Source: Brasenia schreberi (Eukaryota > Streptophyta > Magnoliopsida > Nymphaeales > Cabombaceae). From it: a DNA stretch of 64,000 bases. Both the position numbers and the translations under genes were made by a program. Positions 47,276 through 58,335 of the stretch are shown here, one piece after another (position 1 is the first letter of the stretch; the number at the start of each line of letters is the position of its first letter). Where the stretch lies: the NCBI GenBank assembly GCA_036023115.1, contig JAYKKT010000074.1, positions 5,901,501 to 5,965,500 on the forward strand. Reading direction: 5' to 3'. The notes under the pieces were generated by a model. That model saw nothing but the letters and a program-made list of their open reading frames with translations. It made no database searches and had not been told where the DNA came from.

Positions 47276-48194
47276 TCCTAATACGTCTTCGGATGATTGG
47301 TTACAACATGTGACAACAAGATAGTTTAGTTAACAACAGCCTCTCGTTTTATTCTCAAAGGAGGAAGATTCTGAAGATAAAACATTGCACTCTTTTAGGA
47401 ACTTCAAGTAAAACTGTTGCTGTGTATCTGGACAGAGAGTGTCGTTCTTGATTGATGAAAAGAAGATGTCTCATCAAATTATCAAGTAAAATCCATGCAT
47501 ATAAATGGAATCAGTTTTGAATTGCTCAGGCTTATCACAGTGAAAGCAAAAGTATATAAATAGAGGACTGCGTCATTCTCTCAAATTTCTTCCTCAGAAA
47601 GTCAGCCCTTAAAGAGTATCTATATATGGTTGAAGTTTGGGTTCAGGCAGCCGATAACAGGAACCCATTTAGAACAGGAACAAATCAACTATCCAGTCAG
47701 ATTCAGTATTGAGCATTTACATCTAAACCAGCATTAGAATTCAAAATGGTGTCGCCTAATCTGAATTGTTTCATGCATGCCTTCTAATATGAATAAATTC
47801 AAGTGAACTCATACGCACGGCAAGAAAAGGTTTGTTCTTAACCAAAAACTTAAACAAGTGAACAAAACTGAAATCAGAAAATTAAAAGATGTGTATAGCC
47901 CCATACCACTAAGTAACTTTGCTCCTTCCTCCAGAATGAAAAAACCCAATCAAGTCATATAATCATTTTCATATAAATTACAACAAGAAAGCACCGCAGA
48001 TGCTTACATCATATGAATTTACAAGCCAACTTTCATAACCTCTCTGAATAAAAAGAACCAGAGTTGCTCTGCCTTCTATGCACATAAAACATAGACGAGC
48101 AAACCAAACTTTCAAAGTCTCCTCTCATTCACTTACACATCAAAAAAATTAAAAAAAATTAAAGAAGTTCCTTAATAGCCTGCATGGTTGTATG
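47276..48194. other. Intergenic, 3' flank of the broken WAV3 paralogue
   Basis: AT-rich DNA without recognised genes. The part next to 48195 could be its former 3' untranslated region. Confidence 0.4.
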
Positions 48195-48569
48195 TTATTC
48201 AACTGAGTTTTGCGATGCCCGTGAGCGCGTCACCATGCTTGACATAGAGGCAGTTACGTAAAGATCATTAAAATCCTGCAGTCCGGGCCCGACTGTCTTG
48301 TTGCTGCCCTCTGCCTCGAGTGTGTGCTCAAACCCGAGAGTACCTGTGCACGACCAGATGTTTCATATTCTTTCCGGCTTGCCAATCTATCCTGCATCTC
48401 TTTAAGCTCTGCATCGAGTGACTTGCTTAGCTGATCTCCAGCCTGAGCTGCTGCAGACTCCAGCAAGGCCTTCCTTTGGTTGTGAAGCACAGCCACAGCA
48501 CCTTCAAGGTTTCCCCGCTCAGCTAATTCGTGAGACCGAGCCATTGTTTTTGCTGCCTTTAGCCGGTTC
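48195..48569 (-). pseudogene. WAV3-family RING/vWA paralogue, C-terminal fragment cut by an LTR retrotransposon
   Basis: The minus-strand frame from 48569 reads NRLKAAKTMARSHELAERG, VAVLHNQRKALLESAA, LDAELKEMQDRLASRKEYE and VLSGLSTHSRQRAATR, aligning with the C-terminal region of the intact gene at 30739-34578 (NRLKAAEAIAEARLLAEQG ... LSGLSSHSWQRATARG). After RQSGP the frame appears to shift: another frame gives YVTASMSSMVTRSRASQ and a stop at 48195-48197, which fits the family's end better. The upstream two thirds (RING, vWA) are absent, because the 5' LTR of a Copia element begins at 48570 in the middle of the codon run. Identity to the intact paralogue is clear but not close, so it was a separate old paralogue before it was broken. 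Confidence 0.85.
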
Positions 48570-48964
48570 TGCTACAGAAAGTGGTTATTTTCGGCTCAGG
48601 TAACAGCAAGACTGGCCATCCAATCCGTTACCTAAGGATAGGACAAGATCGGTAACAGATGATTGTTACCGGGATTTCTGGTAACGGTCATCCGTTACAG
48701 CTCTCAGACGAGGGAAGCCACAGGTGGATAAGCACGACGAAGGGAGAGCACCTGCCTATAAAAGGCAGGCATTATAGACACATTGTGACAGTGAAAAATA
48801 CAGAAACAAGAAAAGAAAGGGTGTGTATCTTCGTCTGTGCGAAAACCCTGTGTGAGAACCTCGTGTCTATCATCCGCTGCATCTTAATAGGGCTGCTCAC
48901 CGTCTAATAGGTCACCACCGGAATTCGGCCAAGAGGAAGAAGGTACTGCTCATCTTCTTCATCA
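48570..48964 (+). repeat. 5' LTR of the gutted Copia element
   Basis: Begins TG and ends CA one base before a primer-binding site. It has a TATA box in cctataaaaggcagg near 48755 and shares long blocks with 56239-56622 (for example cacgacgaagggagagc and ggtaacggtcatcc/ataacggtcatcc). The two LTRs differ by many substitutions and indels, especially in the last third. Confidence 0.85.
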
Positions 48965-48965
48965 G

Positions 48966-48978
48966 TGGTATCAGGGCC
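48966..48978 (+). promoter_or_regulatory. Copia primer-binding site (initiator Met-tRNA)
   Basis: tggtatcagggcc matches the usual plant tggtatcagagc complement of the initiator tRNA 3' end with one change, one base after the LTR end. Confidence 0.85.
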
Positions 48979-51003
48979 TCAATCCCTACAAAATAAGAGA
49001 GGGGGAACAGTAAGAAAAAAAGAAGAAAAAATATAAGGAAAAGATTAAAGGAGAAGAAGCAGCAGTCGGTAGAGGCGCAACAGACAGGTGAAACAAGGCC
49101 AAGGCCGAATGGCCAAAGCCAGAACTATCACACCCGCTCGAGTCGCGACCACGACCCAACCCAAGCCGATACCACGTGGCCGCTTCTCGCACGGGCATGA
49201 TGGTGAGCAGTAACCAAATACAATACCAATTTAATTCAAACTCAAAAAATATCTAACTGAAATAAATATTCATATCGAAGTTCTAAACAACACGTCCAAA
49301 ATGGTGCTTGGCCCACCTAACAATAACCCCGAATAAAAGACTTTCTAAATTATTCAACACTTATCATACCATCTAAAATAAAAATGATGCTCTATCAAAC
49401 TCCTACTCTGCTCCGTGTGCCTTCGAAGTGCTAGCTTCAGGATCAGTTGTAAAATAATAGGGTGAGCTCCTATACATAGCTCAATAGGGAGGTTAAGTAT
49501 CTTTAAACAAAAAACATACTAAAAGCATGCATAGTTCATAATCATTTCATAGCAAAACACATTTACTTTGAAATCATGATCTAAAGTTCATACACACACA
49601 CTCACACACATCATTAGTTTCGATAATTACAGCCCATACTGTGTATGCCCCAAAGGCCACGGGAGTCGTCCGGCCCTCCCTAACGTGACCTCGGTAACCC
49701 CGTCCACGATGGTAACCATGCCGACTCTCACGGCAGAGTGCCCGGAAACACACCCTTTATTCGCCCCAAGCTGGATCGCCCGAGGGACCTGCAAGTCTCT
49801 AGAGGCCCCACACAAACCACACAAGTACGACTCGTATATTCACACATCATTACATTTTTAAAACCAATTACAGTTCATCACATTCACAAATCATATCCAG
49901 ATCCACGAATATCCAAAATCAAACTCATATCCACACAACATTTAAATACCATGTTCATACAACACATGCATATCAAAACATGCTCTTTATCAAACATGTT
50001 ATAAACATGTTCTATTTGAAAAGCATATCAAATAACCCATAATTGCGAATAACATTTCACAAACATCAATAAAATAGTTATCAATCATGCACATTTAAAT
50101 CTATCTAAAACAGTAAAATCATTTCTAGCATGGTTTTGTAAAAGAATGCATAACCCCCTACCTGAAGGAGCGCTAAGATCTAATCCCCAAGCCGTTGGGT
50201 CACTCTTATCACCACCAAATCCTCCAATTTTAATCTGTAATAATTATAAATGATTAAAATATTAGAATTTATTGAATTACGAGTCTAACGCAACAAACTG
50301 TATCCGAATCGGATCCCAAACTAAATCCGTTTAAGCTATCCGAGATCTAAATTGATACCCAGATCCATATCTGATCCAAATGAGTGACACAATAGGTAGC
50401 TTGTGTCACTGTATCAACATAGAACCTGTAACTACTGACACAGGTCTTATTCCTAACCCATAAACCCATTTCAAGATACGACACAAACTAAACCCGTTTC
50501 CAACACAGAACCTGACATAGAACCTATTTTGACACAGAACTGGTTATTAACACGCGACACGAGGACACGACACAAACAAGTGTCGGTTCATGACAATTCA
50601 GACACAACACAACACGAAAATGAGGGACATGCCCAAAAGTTTTTTTTTCCGGCATCATCGTCGGTTTCCGGCGAATCACAACCGTTTTTCGGCCAAATCG
50701 ACGCCATTGCTTACCTACCCCACCAAAACGCTTAGTTCTAACTCAAACCTCCAATCCAAGCCCAAAACAATGATTTTCAACAAGCTTTTCATCAAAAATT
50801 AAAAAGAAAAATGAAAATCTGAAGAAAAAAAACATTGAACTCATCGGATTCCGACCGACTCCTCCTGTTTTCCGACTAGTTCAAGGCTACCCGGCTCCTT
50901 GAAAAAAGGCACTATGAAGGGCCCTTTTTAAAGGCCCTTCATATCCCCCCCATTGGGCGTTACTGCACAACGCTCAACGTTACAAGAACAGCCATGACCA
51001 AGG

Positions 51004-51076
51004 CCATAACAAGCCAAGGCCCGAGCGGCAAAAACCTAGAAACGATAGGCCGACCATAACAAGCCAAGGCCCGAGC
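51004..51076. repeat. 23-bp direct repeat, 50 bp apart
   Basis: ccataacaagccaaggcccg plus three further bases occurs at 51004-51026 and 51054-51076 without mismatch. The following 100 bp also repeats acaggccggcaa phrases. Confidence 0.85.
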
Positions 51077-51213
51077 ATAAAAACCCAACGACAGGCCGGC
51101 AAAAACACAAAGGAAAACCTAGGGTGACAGGCCGGCAAGGCCACACAGGCAACGCCCAAGGCGGCAGGCCGACAAAAACAAGAACAATAGGAGAAGACGC
51201 CAGAACCACCTCA

Positions 51214-51357
51214 GAAAACCGTAGGCAATTTTGGAAAACCGTCTCCCTATAATGCTGTAACAGCGTTTTAAGTGTACTGAAAAAAAATTGAAATCCGCGG
51301 TTTCGAAAAATTACGGGCAGGAAAACCAACGGTTTTCCAAAATTGCCTACGGTTTCC
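51214..51357. repeat. Inverted repeat, 29-bp arms with an 86-bp loop
   Basis: The arm at 51214-51242 (starting gaaaaccgtaggcaatttt) and the arm at 51329-51357 (ending aattgcctacggtttcc) are complementary at 28 of 29 positions. It could form a strong hairpin. It lies inside the non-coding block of the Copia leader. Confidence 0.9.
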
Positions 51358-51956
51358 CAAAAACCACCTCGGGGAACGTGTAAAAAGTCACAATTATTCC
51401 TGTCTGGTTTTGGATATTACGCAGTTGCCATTGGACAAAATTACCCTTTTGTCCAGATATTTTTGGGTAAAAAGACTATTTTGCCCTTATTAAGAGAAAA
51501 GTCAAATTTACCCTCTAGTTGTTTGTGGAAATTACCAAATACCAGAGCTATCATTTTATGTTTTTAATTGGATATTTTCATTTCTGCCATTCAGTCAAAA
51601 GACAGATTTACCCCTATTCATTTGAAAAATTACAGATTCGCCCTAAGGGTTAAAATTATAATTTTAACCCCTATCAGTTACGAATTTTACAGGAATACCA
51701 AATAGTAATTTTACAAGTTTATCCTCAGCATTTTTATAAAATTACAGAAAGAGGATAAATAGATAAAATTACAATTTTGTCCCTTGGTATCCTTTTAGGG
51801 GCATAGAAGCAAAAAACTCCTTAAAAAATTTTTCAAAAAGATTACTTGCTAGATATCATGCATCACATTAACATTTTTCTTGCTATGTGTGCTTGTGTTT
51901 TTGTGTTGGTTTACTTTTTAGACCGCTTGATTGTTATTTTTGTCAAACACATAAAA

Positions 51957-54900
51957 ATGAGTTCTATGATATGTGTGTCCTTAATGGCAAAAACAGAAAA
52001 ATTGAACGGTCTGAACTTCTAGACATGGAAGAGAAGAATTTTGTTGGCTCTAACACTAAAAGGTATAGAGTATGTCTTAAAGGAAACAGTGCGTCCTCCA
52101 CCGCCAGACGCAAGTCAGCAACAATTAGAAATGTATAAAATATTTCTAAAAGATGATACCATAGCAAGAACAATCATGTTAACCTATATGGAGAATGATC
52201 TGATTAGGGTCTTTGAAGAATTTTAGACTGCGAAAGAGTTGTTCGACTCACTAACAGCTAAGTATGATACAACAACAACTAAGCCTTTCCCCATACTAGA
52301 CGGGGTCGGCTACATGGATTCTTTGTTTCCACAGATCCCTATCTTGTGCCATGTTAGCAGTTAACTCTGAATAAGCTAGATCGTTCTTTATTGTTTCTTT
52401 CCAACACTTTTGTGGTCGTCCTCTACCTCTTTTAATACTTTCCAAATTTAGTTTTTCTAACCTTCTTACAGGTTCTTCTTTTGATCTTCTTTCTATATGT
52501 CCAAACCATCTTAAACGATGTTCTCTCATTTTATCCTCCATTGGTGCCACTCCTACTTTGTTTCTAATAACCTCATTATGTATACGGTCTTTTCTTGTAT
52601 GACCACTCATCCATCTCAACATCTTCATTTCTGTCAGAGACACCTTTTGTACTTGTTGATGATTAACTGCCCAACACTCATAACCATAAAACATGGCAGG
52701 CCTAATTGCTGCTCTATAATATTTACCTTTTAATTTTAATGGTATCTTCTTATCACAAAGAATACCTGATGCTCCTTTCCATTTTAACCAACCAGCATTA
52801 ATTCTATGCGTAACATCTCCATCAATTCTTCCATCACTCTGAAAAATTGACCCTAGGTATTTAAAACTTTCCTTCTGAGGAATGCAATATATGCCTATTT
52901 TAATTTCTATGTCCTCTGAAGTAACCAAATGATCAAACTTACATTCCATATCTTTTGTCTTTGTTCTACTAAGTCGGAGGCCTTTGCTTTCTAATGTTTC
53001 TCTCCATAGTTCCAATTTTCTATTAACTTTTTCCTTAGACTCTTCCACTAATACAATGTCATCTGCAAATAACATACACCAAGGTACTTCATCTTGAATA
53101 TGTTTTGTTAACTCATCCATCACCATTATAAATAAGTATGGGCTTAAAGTTGATTCTTGATGTAACCCAATATTAACTTCAAAAAAGTCTGTCGTTCCTT
53201 CATGAGTCCTCACACATGTTTTTGCACCATCATACATGTCTCTTATAAGGTTAATATATGTTAATGGGATACCTCTTTTTTCCAAGGTTCTCCAAAGAAC
53301 CTCCCTCGGTACCCTATCATAAGCTTTTTCTAGATCAATAAATATCATGTGAAGGTCTTTCTTTTTGGATCTAAAATGTTCCATAAGACGTCTCAAAAGG
53401 TGAATCGTTTCAATAGTAGATCTGCCTGGCATGAACCCAAATTGGTTCTCTGTTGTACTTATACTTGTCTTAACCTACGTTTGATAATTCTTTCCCATAA
53501 TTTCATAATATGACTCATTAACTTGATACCTCGATAATTCGCACAATTTTGAAAGTCTCCCTTGTTCTTATATATGGGTATAAGTGTACTTACTCTCTAT
53601 TCCTCGGGCATCTTTTGGTTTTTCCATATTTTATTAAATAGTCTTGTGAGCCAAGTGATTCCTATTTCTCCTAGTATTTTTCAAACTTCTATAGGAATAT
53701 TATCTGGTCCTACCGATTTACCACCATTCATATGTTTAAGAGCTTCTTTGACTTCATTCTTTTGAATACGTATTTAGAAATTATGGTTTATATACTTTTC
53801 TGAGTTGGCTAAATCTCCTAAACTAATACTAACATCTTTATTTTCATTAAAAAGATTATAAAAAATAGTTTTACCATCTATTTCTTATATCATCATTTGC
53901 ACTAGAATTTTTTCATCCTCGTCTTTTATTCATCTAACATAATTAAGATCTTTAGTTTTCTTATCTCTAGCCCTCGCTATACTAAAAATATCTCTTTCAC
54001 CCTCTTTTGAGTTGAGTTTTTTATATAAGTCCTCCCAAATCTTAGCTTTTGCTTCACTAACGGCCTTTTTTGCTTTCTTATAAGCTTCTAAAGTTTCACT
54101 TGTTTTCTTAGCATAATGTAATTTGTAACATGCCCTCTTTGCCTTGATTTTATTTTGTACTACTTCACTCCACCACCAAGCTTCTTTTTGTACCGGTACA
54201 CCTCCCTTAGATACCCCTAACACATCTTTCGCAACTTTCCTAATATGTATTGCCATATTGTTCCACATATCACAGGGTGTGCCAACATAATTCCAAACAT
54301 CTCCTTGCAGGACTTTCTGTTTAAATATATCTTCTTTCTCTTTTGAGGTTCCACCGTTTAGTCCGAATAGCTCGATGCACTCTTTTCTTCTTTGTCCACT
54401 TTTTTATTTGTAAATCCATAACTAAAAGTCGATGTTGGGTGGTTAAACTTTCTCCTGGAATTACCTTACAGTCTTTACAACACGCTCTATCTTTTTTTCT
54501 ACAAATAAAGTAATCAATTTGTGTTTGTGATAAGCCACTCTTATAAGTAATTAAATGTTCATCTCGTTTTTTGAAGATTGTATTGACTATAAAGAGATCA
54601 AATGCCATAGCAAAATTTAAAATCTCCCTACCTTCCTCATGTATATCCCCAAAACCAAAGTTTTCATGAATCCCTTGATATCCTAATGCCTCTTTACCGA
54701 CATGTCCATTTAAATCTCCTAAACAAATCATCTCCCTTTGTGGAATCTTTTGAAACACCTTATCTAACTCTTCCCAAAAAACTGTCTTTATATTATCTTC
54801 TAGTCCTACTTAGGGTGCGTAAACACAAACTATATTCAAAACCTCTGCTCCTAACACTAATTTCAACGTTATGATTCGGTCACCATATCGTTGTATGTCT

Positions 54901-56057
54901 ACTGCACTCTCCTTTAAATCTTTATTTATGATAATACCAACTCCGTTTTGAGCCTTTTCTTTACCTGAATACCATAATTTAAAACTTGTATCCTCTATCT
55001 CCTTTGCTTTTTTTCCAACCCATTTTGTCTCTTGTAAACATAGAATATGAATCTTTCTCCGAATCATAGTATCTACCACCTCCATTAGCTTACCGGATAA
55101 TGTTCCGATATTCCAAGAACCAATACAAATCTTATTATCTAGGACTAGCTTCCTTACCCCCCGCATCCGTCCATAATAAAAATGCGGAGACCCTCTCTGA
55201 AAAATTTTCACTACATTCGGGCGGCAATGTAGCGGTACTAACTTCTTTACCCACACCCGTCCATGATGTGGGAACCCTCATGGCTAGAGACTTACATGTG
55301 CAACTGCTAAGTATGATACAACTGCAAAATTCTATGTGCAATTGCTACTACAGAGATATAATTACTTCAGAATGAAAGAAGGAGAAAATGTAGTAGAGCA
55401 TGTAAATCACATGCTAGTGATGGCTAGAGACTTAGCCGTAGCAAAATCAGTCATTCCCGAACCGATGCAGATATCAACCATACTGAACAGTCTACCTCAA
55501 TCATCGAACATAGTCACCACTGCCCTAAGAGTAGGGCCTGAAATCAACCTTCTGAGTTGCCCCGAAAACTAGCAATAGAGCAAGAACATATGCTCAAAAA
55601 CAAAAAGGAAAAATTGCTAGTGGTCCAGGATGAGTTAGCATCTAGCTCCAAATTCAACCAGAAAAAGAAAACAAACAAAAGGTTTGGCAAGAATAATTGG
55701 AAAAGCGGTCAAAGTTTTAAGAAATTGTAGGAAGCCGCTTCTTGGATCAAGTGTTTCAACTATGAAAAGATGGGACACTACAAAAGGGACTGCTGCAACA
55801 AGAAAGGTGGAGGAAACAACCCACAGCGTGGACAGTCGGAAAAGTATGATATAATCTGCGTGATTTCAGAATGCCTACACTTGGACCGCCAAGTGACAGG
55901 TTGGTGGATATACTCGACAGCTATAAGATACATCTCGAAGACTAAGGAAGGGGCAATGGAGCTGAAGGAATATCAACCCGAAGAACATCGTGTGTATGTG
56001 GAAAACAGTACTTTCTCAGATGTTCTAGGTATTGGATCATTCCGAATATTTGTATAA
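51957..56057 (+). pseudogene. Copia gag (and start of protease), split by an RTE insertion
   Basis: Gag starts at ATG 51957 and runs to 52273, then resumes at 55323 after the RTE and one TSD. Landmarks are LNGLNF, ILLALTLKGIEYVL, FLKDDTIARTIMLTYMEND and AKELFDSLTAKYD before the insertion, then LLLQRYN, MLVMARDLAV, PEPMQISTILNSLPQS and a lysine-rich tail after it. Stops interrupt at FEEF-stop and at two or more other places. The zinc knuckle CFNYEKMGHYKRDC has Tyr in place of the second Cys, and the protease site near 55910 reads WWIYSTA instead of the family's WWxDSGA, so both key residues are lost. Integrase, reverse transcriptase and RNase H are missing; the frame ends at 56057. Confidence 0.85.
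52274..55305 (-). mobile_element. RTE-clade LINE, nearly full length, with a 17-bp target-site duplication
   Basis: On the minus strand the element starts near 55279-55305, has an apurinic endonuclease (55256-54321; GSWNIGTLSGK, CLQETKW, GDLNGHVG and QIDYFI motifs), a linker region, and a reverse transcriptase (53432-52296; [15 protein letters not shown] [14 protein letters not shown] and the catalytic FADD in MLFADDIVL). It ends in the RTE 3' sequence with a (GTT)n tail. Defects include a stop after VCVYAP near 54810, frameshifts between 54321 and 53432, and HQES where HQGS is expected. The TSD gctaagtatgatacaac lies at 52257-52273 and 55306-55322, interrupting Copia gag. Not autonomous now. 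Confidence 0.93.
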
Positions 56058-56228
56058 GGCAAACCAATTGTATAGTATGTAGAACATCGTGATTTCAGAA
56101 TGCCTACACTTCCGAATACTTTCTCAGATGTTCTAATTGCAATAGTAATAAGGAATCAACATAACTAGGGAAAACCCCTGAAAAGTGGAAGGAAAACTAG
56201 TATGTCGATACACTTGGCTCGAATGGCC
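56058..56228 (+). other. Patchwork junction replacing Copia pol
   Basis: Between the gag/protease end and the polypurine tract lie 170 bp. Several short pieces are copies of nearby sequence: agaacatcgtg (from 55982), 24 bp cgtgatttcagaatgcctac... (from 55859), and 18 bp actttctcagatgttcta (from 56010). gtatagtatgt at 56070 also matches the LTR start at 56241. Confidence 0.75.
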
Positions 56229-56238
56229 AAGTGGGAGA
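56229..56238 (+). promoter_or_regulatory. Copia polypurine tract
   Basis: aagtgggaga ends exactly where the 3' LTR begins with TG at 56239. It matches the typical Copia plus-strand primer sequence, also found at 27202-27211 on the other strand for a different element. Confidence 0.8.
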
Positions 56239-56622
56239 TGGTATAGTATGTGGCCATTCTCAGCTCAGATAACGGCTGGACTGACATCCAGTTCGTTACT
56301 TGAGGATAGGCCCAGATTTGGTAACGGACGACCGTTTCCGATAACGGTCATCCATTACAACTCCCAGACGAAGGAAGCTACTGGCAGATAAACACGACGA
56401 AGGGAGAGCGCCTGCCTATAAAGGCAGGCACATACAGAACCGGATTACACTGAGAAAATACAGTGAAAAACATACACGGTATTCCTCTGCGCGAGCCCCT
56501 GTGTGAGAATCTCGTGTCCTCACCCGCATACCATTTCGCTCCATATTCATAAGGTTGCAAATCATAGAGGCCATCGGTTCCCTCCAAGGAGAATCAGGTA
56601 TACGGCTCATTATAAGGCTGCA
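56239..56622 (+). repeat. 3' LTR of the gutted Copia element
   Basis: Starts TGGTATAG after the polypurine tract. It shares the promoter block (cctataaaggcaggc at about 56413) and other blocks with the 5' LTR. The right end is placed at the CA at 56621-56622 by alignment of the tails (aaggagaatcaggta versus aagaggaagaaggta). The flanking 5 bp (cctgc) do not match the 5 bp before the 5' LTR (ggttc), so there is no TSD. Confidence 0.8.
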
Positions 56623-58335
56623 CCTGCGATGCAACGTCCAACCTCATCAAATCCGTCGTCGCTGAAGGCAACAGCGTATCCAGCAAGGACATTGGGCTTA
56701 CCTTCGGCCTTTTTTTAAGCATGAGAGAGAGAGAGATAAACCAGGCGGTTAGGAAAAACTACACATATATGAGAAAATTTCCTAGAACCTCCAATTCTTG
56801 TCAGTTACTAATAACGGATGCTCAAATCTTTGAGGAATTAGATTTGCTGTGACACTGCATTCGAGCTGGTCATATATCAGCTAAGTTCAGATCATTCCCA
56901 GTTCGTTCGTGTTTGATTTGTGACCTCAACCGAGCTCAACATTAACAAAGAGATTTTAGCTCCGCTTGGCTTGTGAAGCTCCACCAAAAGAGCGCTAGCT
57001 ATTCATCTCATCATAACTTCTGAATCTATGAAAACCCTTCAGTATAATAGATAATTTACCAAACATAAATGCCACATTTGTTCAGAAAAAATGTACGTGC
57101 TCACTTCAAGCCAGAATTATTTTTGATTTTACAATATTTGCCATGAGTTTGGTATCTCAACTCGCATTTTCTGCCTTCTCGAGAAAGAAAGTTCGCTACT
57201 TGACGGCATCTAAAATCAAATGTATGTAGAGAAGTTGGTGAGTGACTACAATACTTCAAAAAATTAAGCAGCTATTGATCAAATTTTTGATAATTTGAAT
57301 CGTTTGGGGATTATTCTAATTCACTGCTTTGGTAGTTTATAAATTAATTTCATCACCCATTGGTGGCTTTATGAGTTGTGATTGAGTGTGACAGATTTTT
57401 CCTTCAATAAGCAAAAGTTCAATTAGGGATGCTATTATTTTTTTCTTGTTGATGATGATCAAAGGAAAATTCTTGACAATTGAATCAGTAGTTATATTTG
57501 GGTAGCTGAGCAATGAGCATATCCAGATATTGGTCATGAAGGCCATTAATTTCTAGGGCTGGAAATGGACCCTATTTCGTCTCGGTTAAGCCCAGAATGA
57601 TCTCTGTCATGGTTCGTTTGTCATCTAAATGAACCGAACACTAACAGACTTGTTAAAGCTTCAAGAGCTGACGTTAATCCAATGTGTCCGGTTCAACTTT
57701 ACTTGTAAAAGCTATTTATATATATGTAATGTTTGTGAAAATTTTCACACTACCGATAACTGGAAAATTCATACAGGAAAGAAAGTACAAAAATAATAGT
57801 AGATTTGTCTTACTAATTGAAACCTGGATCAGCACAATGAGCAAGAGCTCACCTGTCTAGCTGGTCGACTCACAAGTTGAAGGTCGTGAGTTTGATATCC
57901 GGTATGTACATCTGGCTTCAGCCTCCCCATTAATTGTTCCGAAAAAGAAAACTAAGATTAGGCCAAACTTACACGATCCAATTTAATTATGCTCAGATTT
58001 TAGTGCTGCAATTACATTATTTACATATAAAACCAAGACATATGGGATGGATTATTTAGATCTTGTTTCAGTATTAAGATTTACATCAGACCCAATTCGG
58101 ACTCTGTCATATTCTACTATTTGAATGCTTCTTTTGCTCATGTCTTAAGCAACCTTAGTCACAGGGTTCCCCTGCTACCCCAAAACTAGACGCCTGGCCG
58201 GCCAAGCCAACAGAAAATATTAAATCGGATAGAGATTTCACAAATTGGGGTTGCATGCCATCACTATAACAAATTTCACTGTGTCCTACGCAAAATAAAT
58301 AAATAAATATGCATGTGTTTGAGAGAGAGAGAGTT
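56620..58335. repeat. Segmental duplication, copy 1
   Basis: Matches 59821-63320 in the same orientation with moderate divergence. Landmarks shared in order: aatccgtc and gtcgctgaaggc, the ggcggttaggaaaa stretch, caaatctttgaggaattaga, catatatcagct, atgctattatttttttcttg, a SINE-like unit, agacatatgggatggattat, tgcatgccatca and a (GA)n run. Its left end coincides with the 3' LTR end. It lacks the RTE insertion of copy 2. Confidence 0.9.
57838..57952 (+). mobile_element. SINE-like unit (duplication copy 1)
   Basis: tctagctggtcgactcac serves as A-box region and ggtcgtgagtttgatatcc as B-box region, followed by ctggcttcagcctccccatt and an A-rich end. It is inside the duplicated segment, so it predates the duplication. 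Confidence 0.55.

Larger units (their letters stand above)
49200..51870. mobile_element. Non-coding repeat block inside the Copia leader, probably a nested LTR-type insertion
   Basis: The distance from primer-binding site to gag start is about 2.98 kb, far above the usual few hundred bases, so extra DNA has been inserted. The block has no coding content. It includes a GC-rich part (49630-49820), text rich in gacacaac/cacgacac (50390-50620), ttccggcatcatcgtcgg (50649-50666), and runs of ttacaattttgtccc-like wording (51390-51790). These styles are familiar from long LTRs of plant Ty3 elements, but I found no matching terminal TG/CA ends or TSD. Confidence 0.4.
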
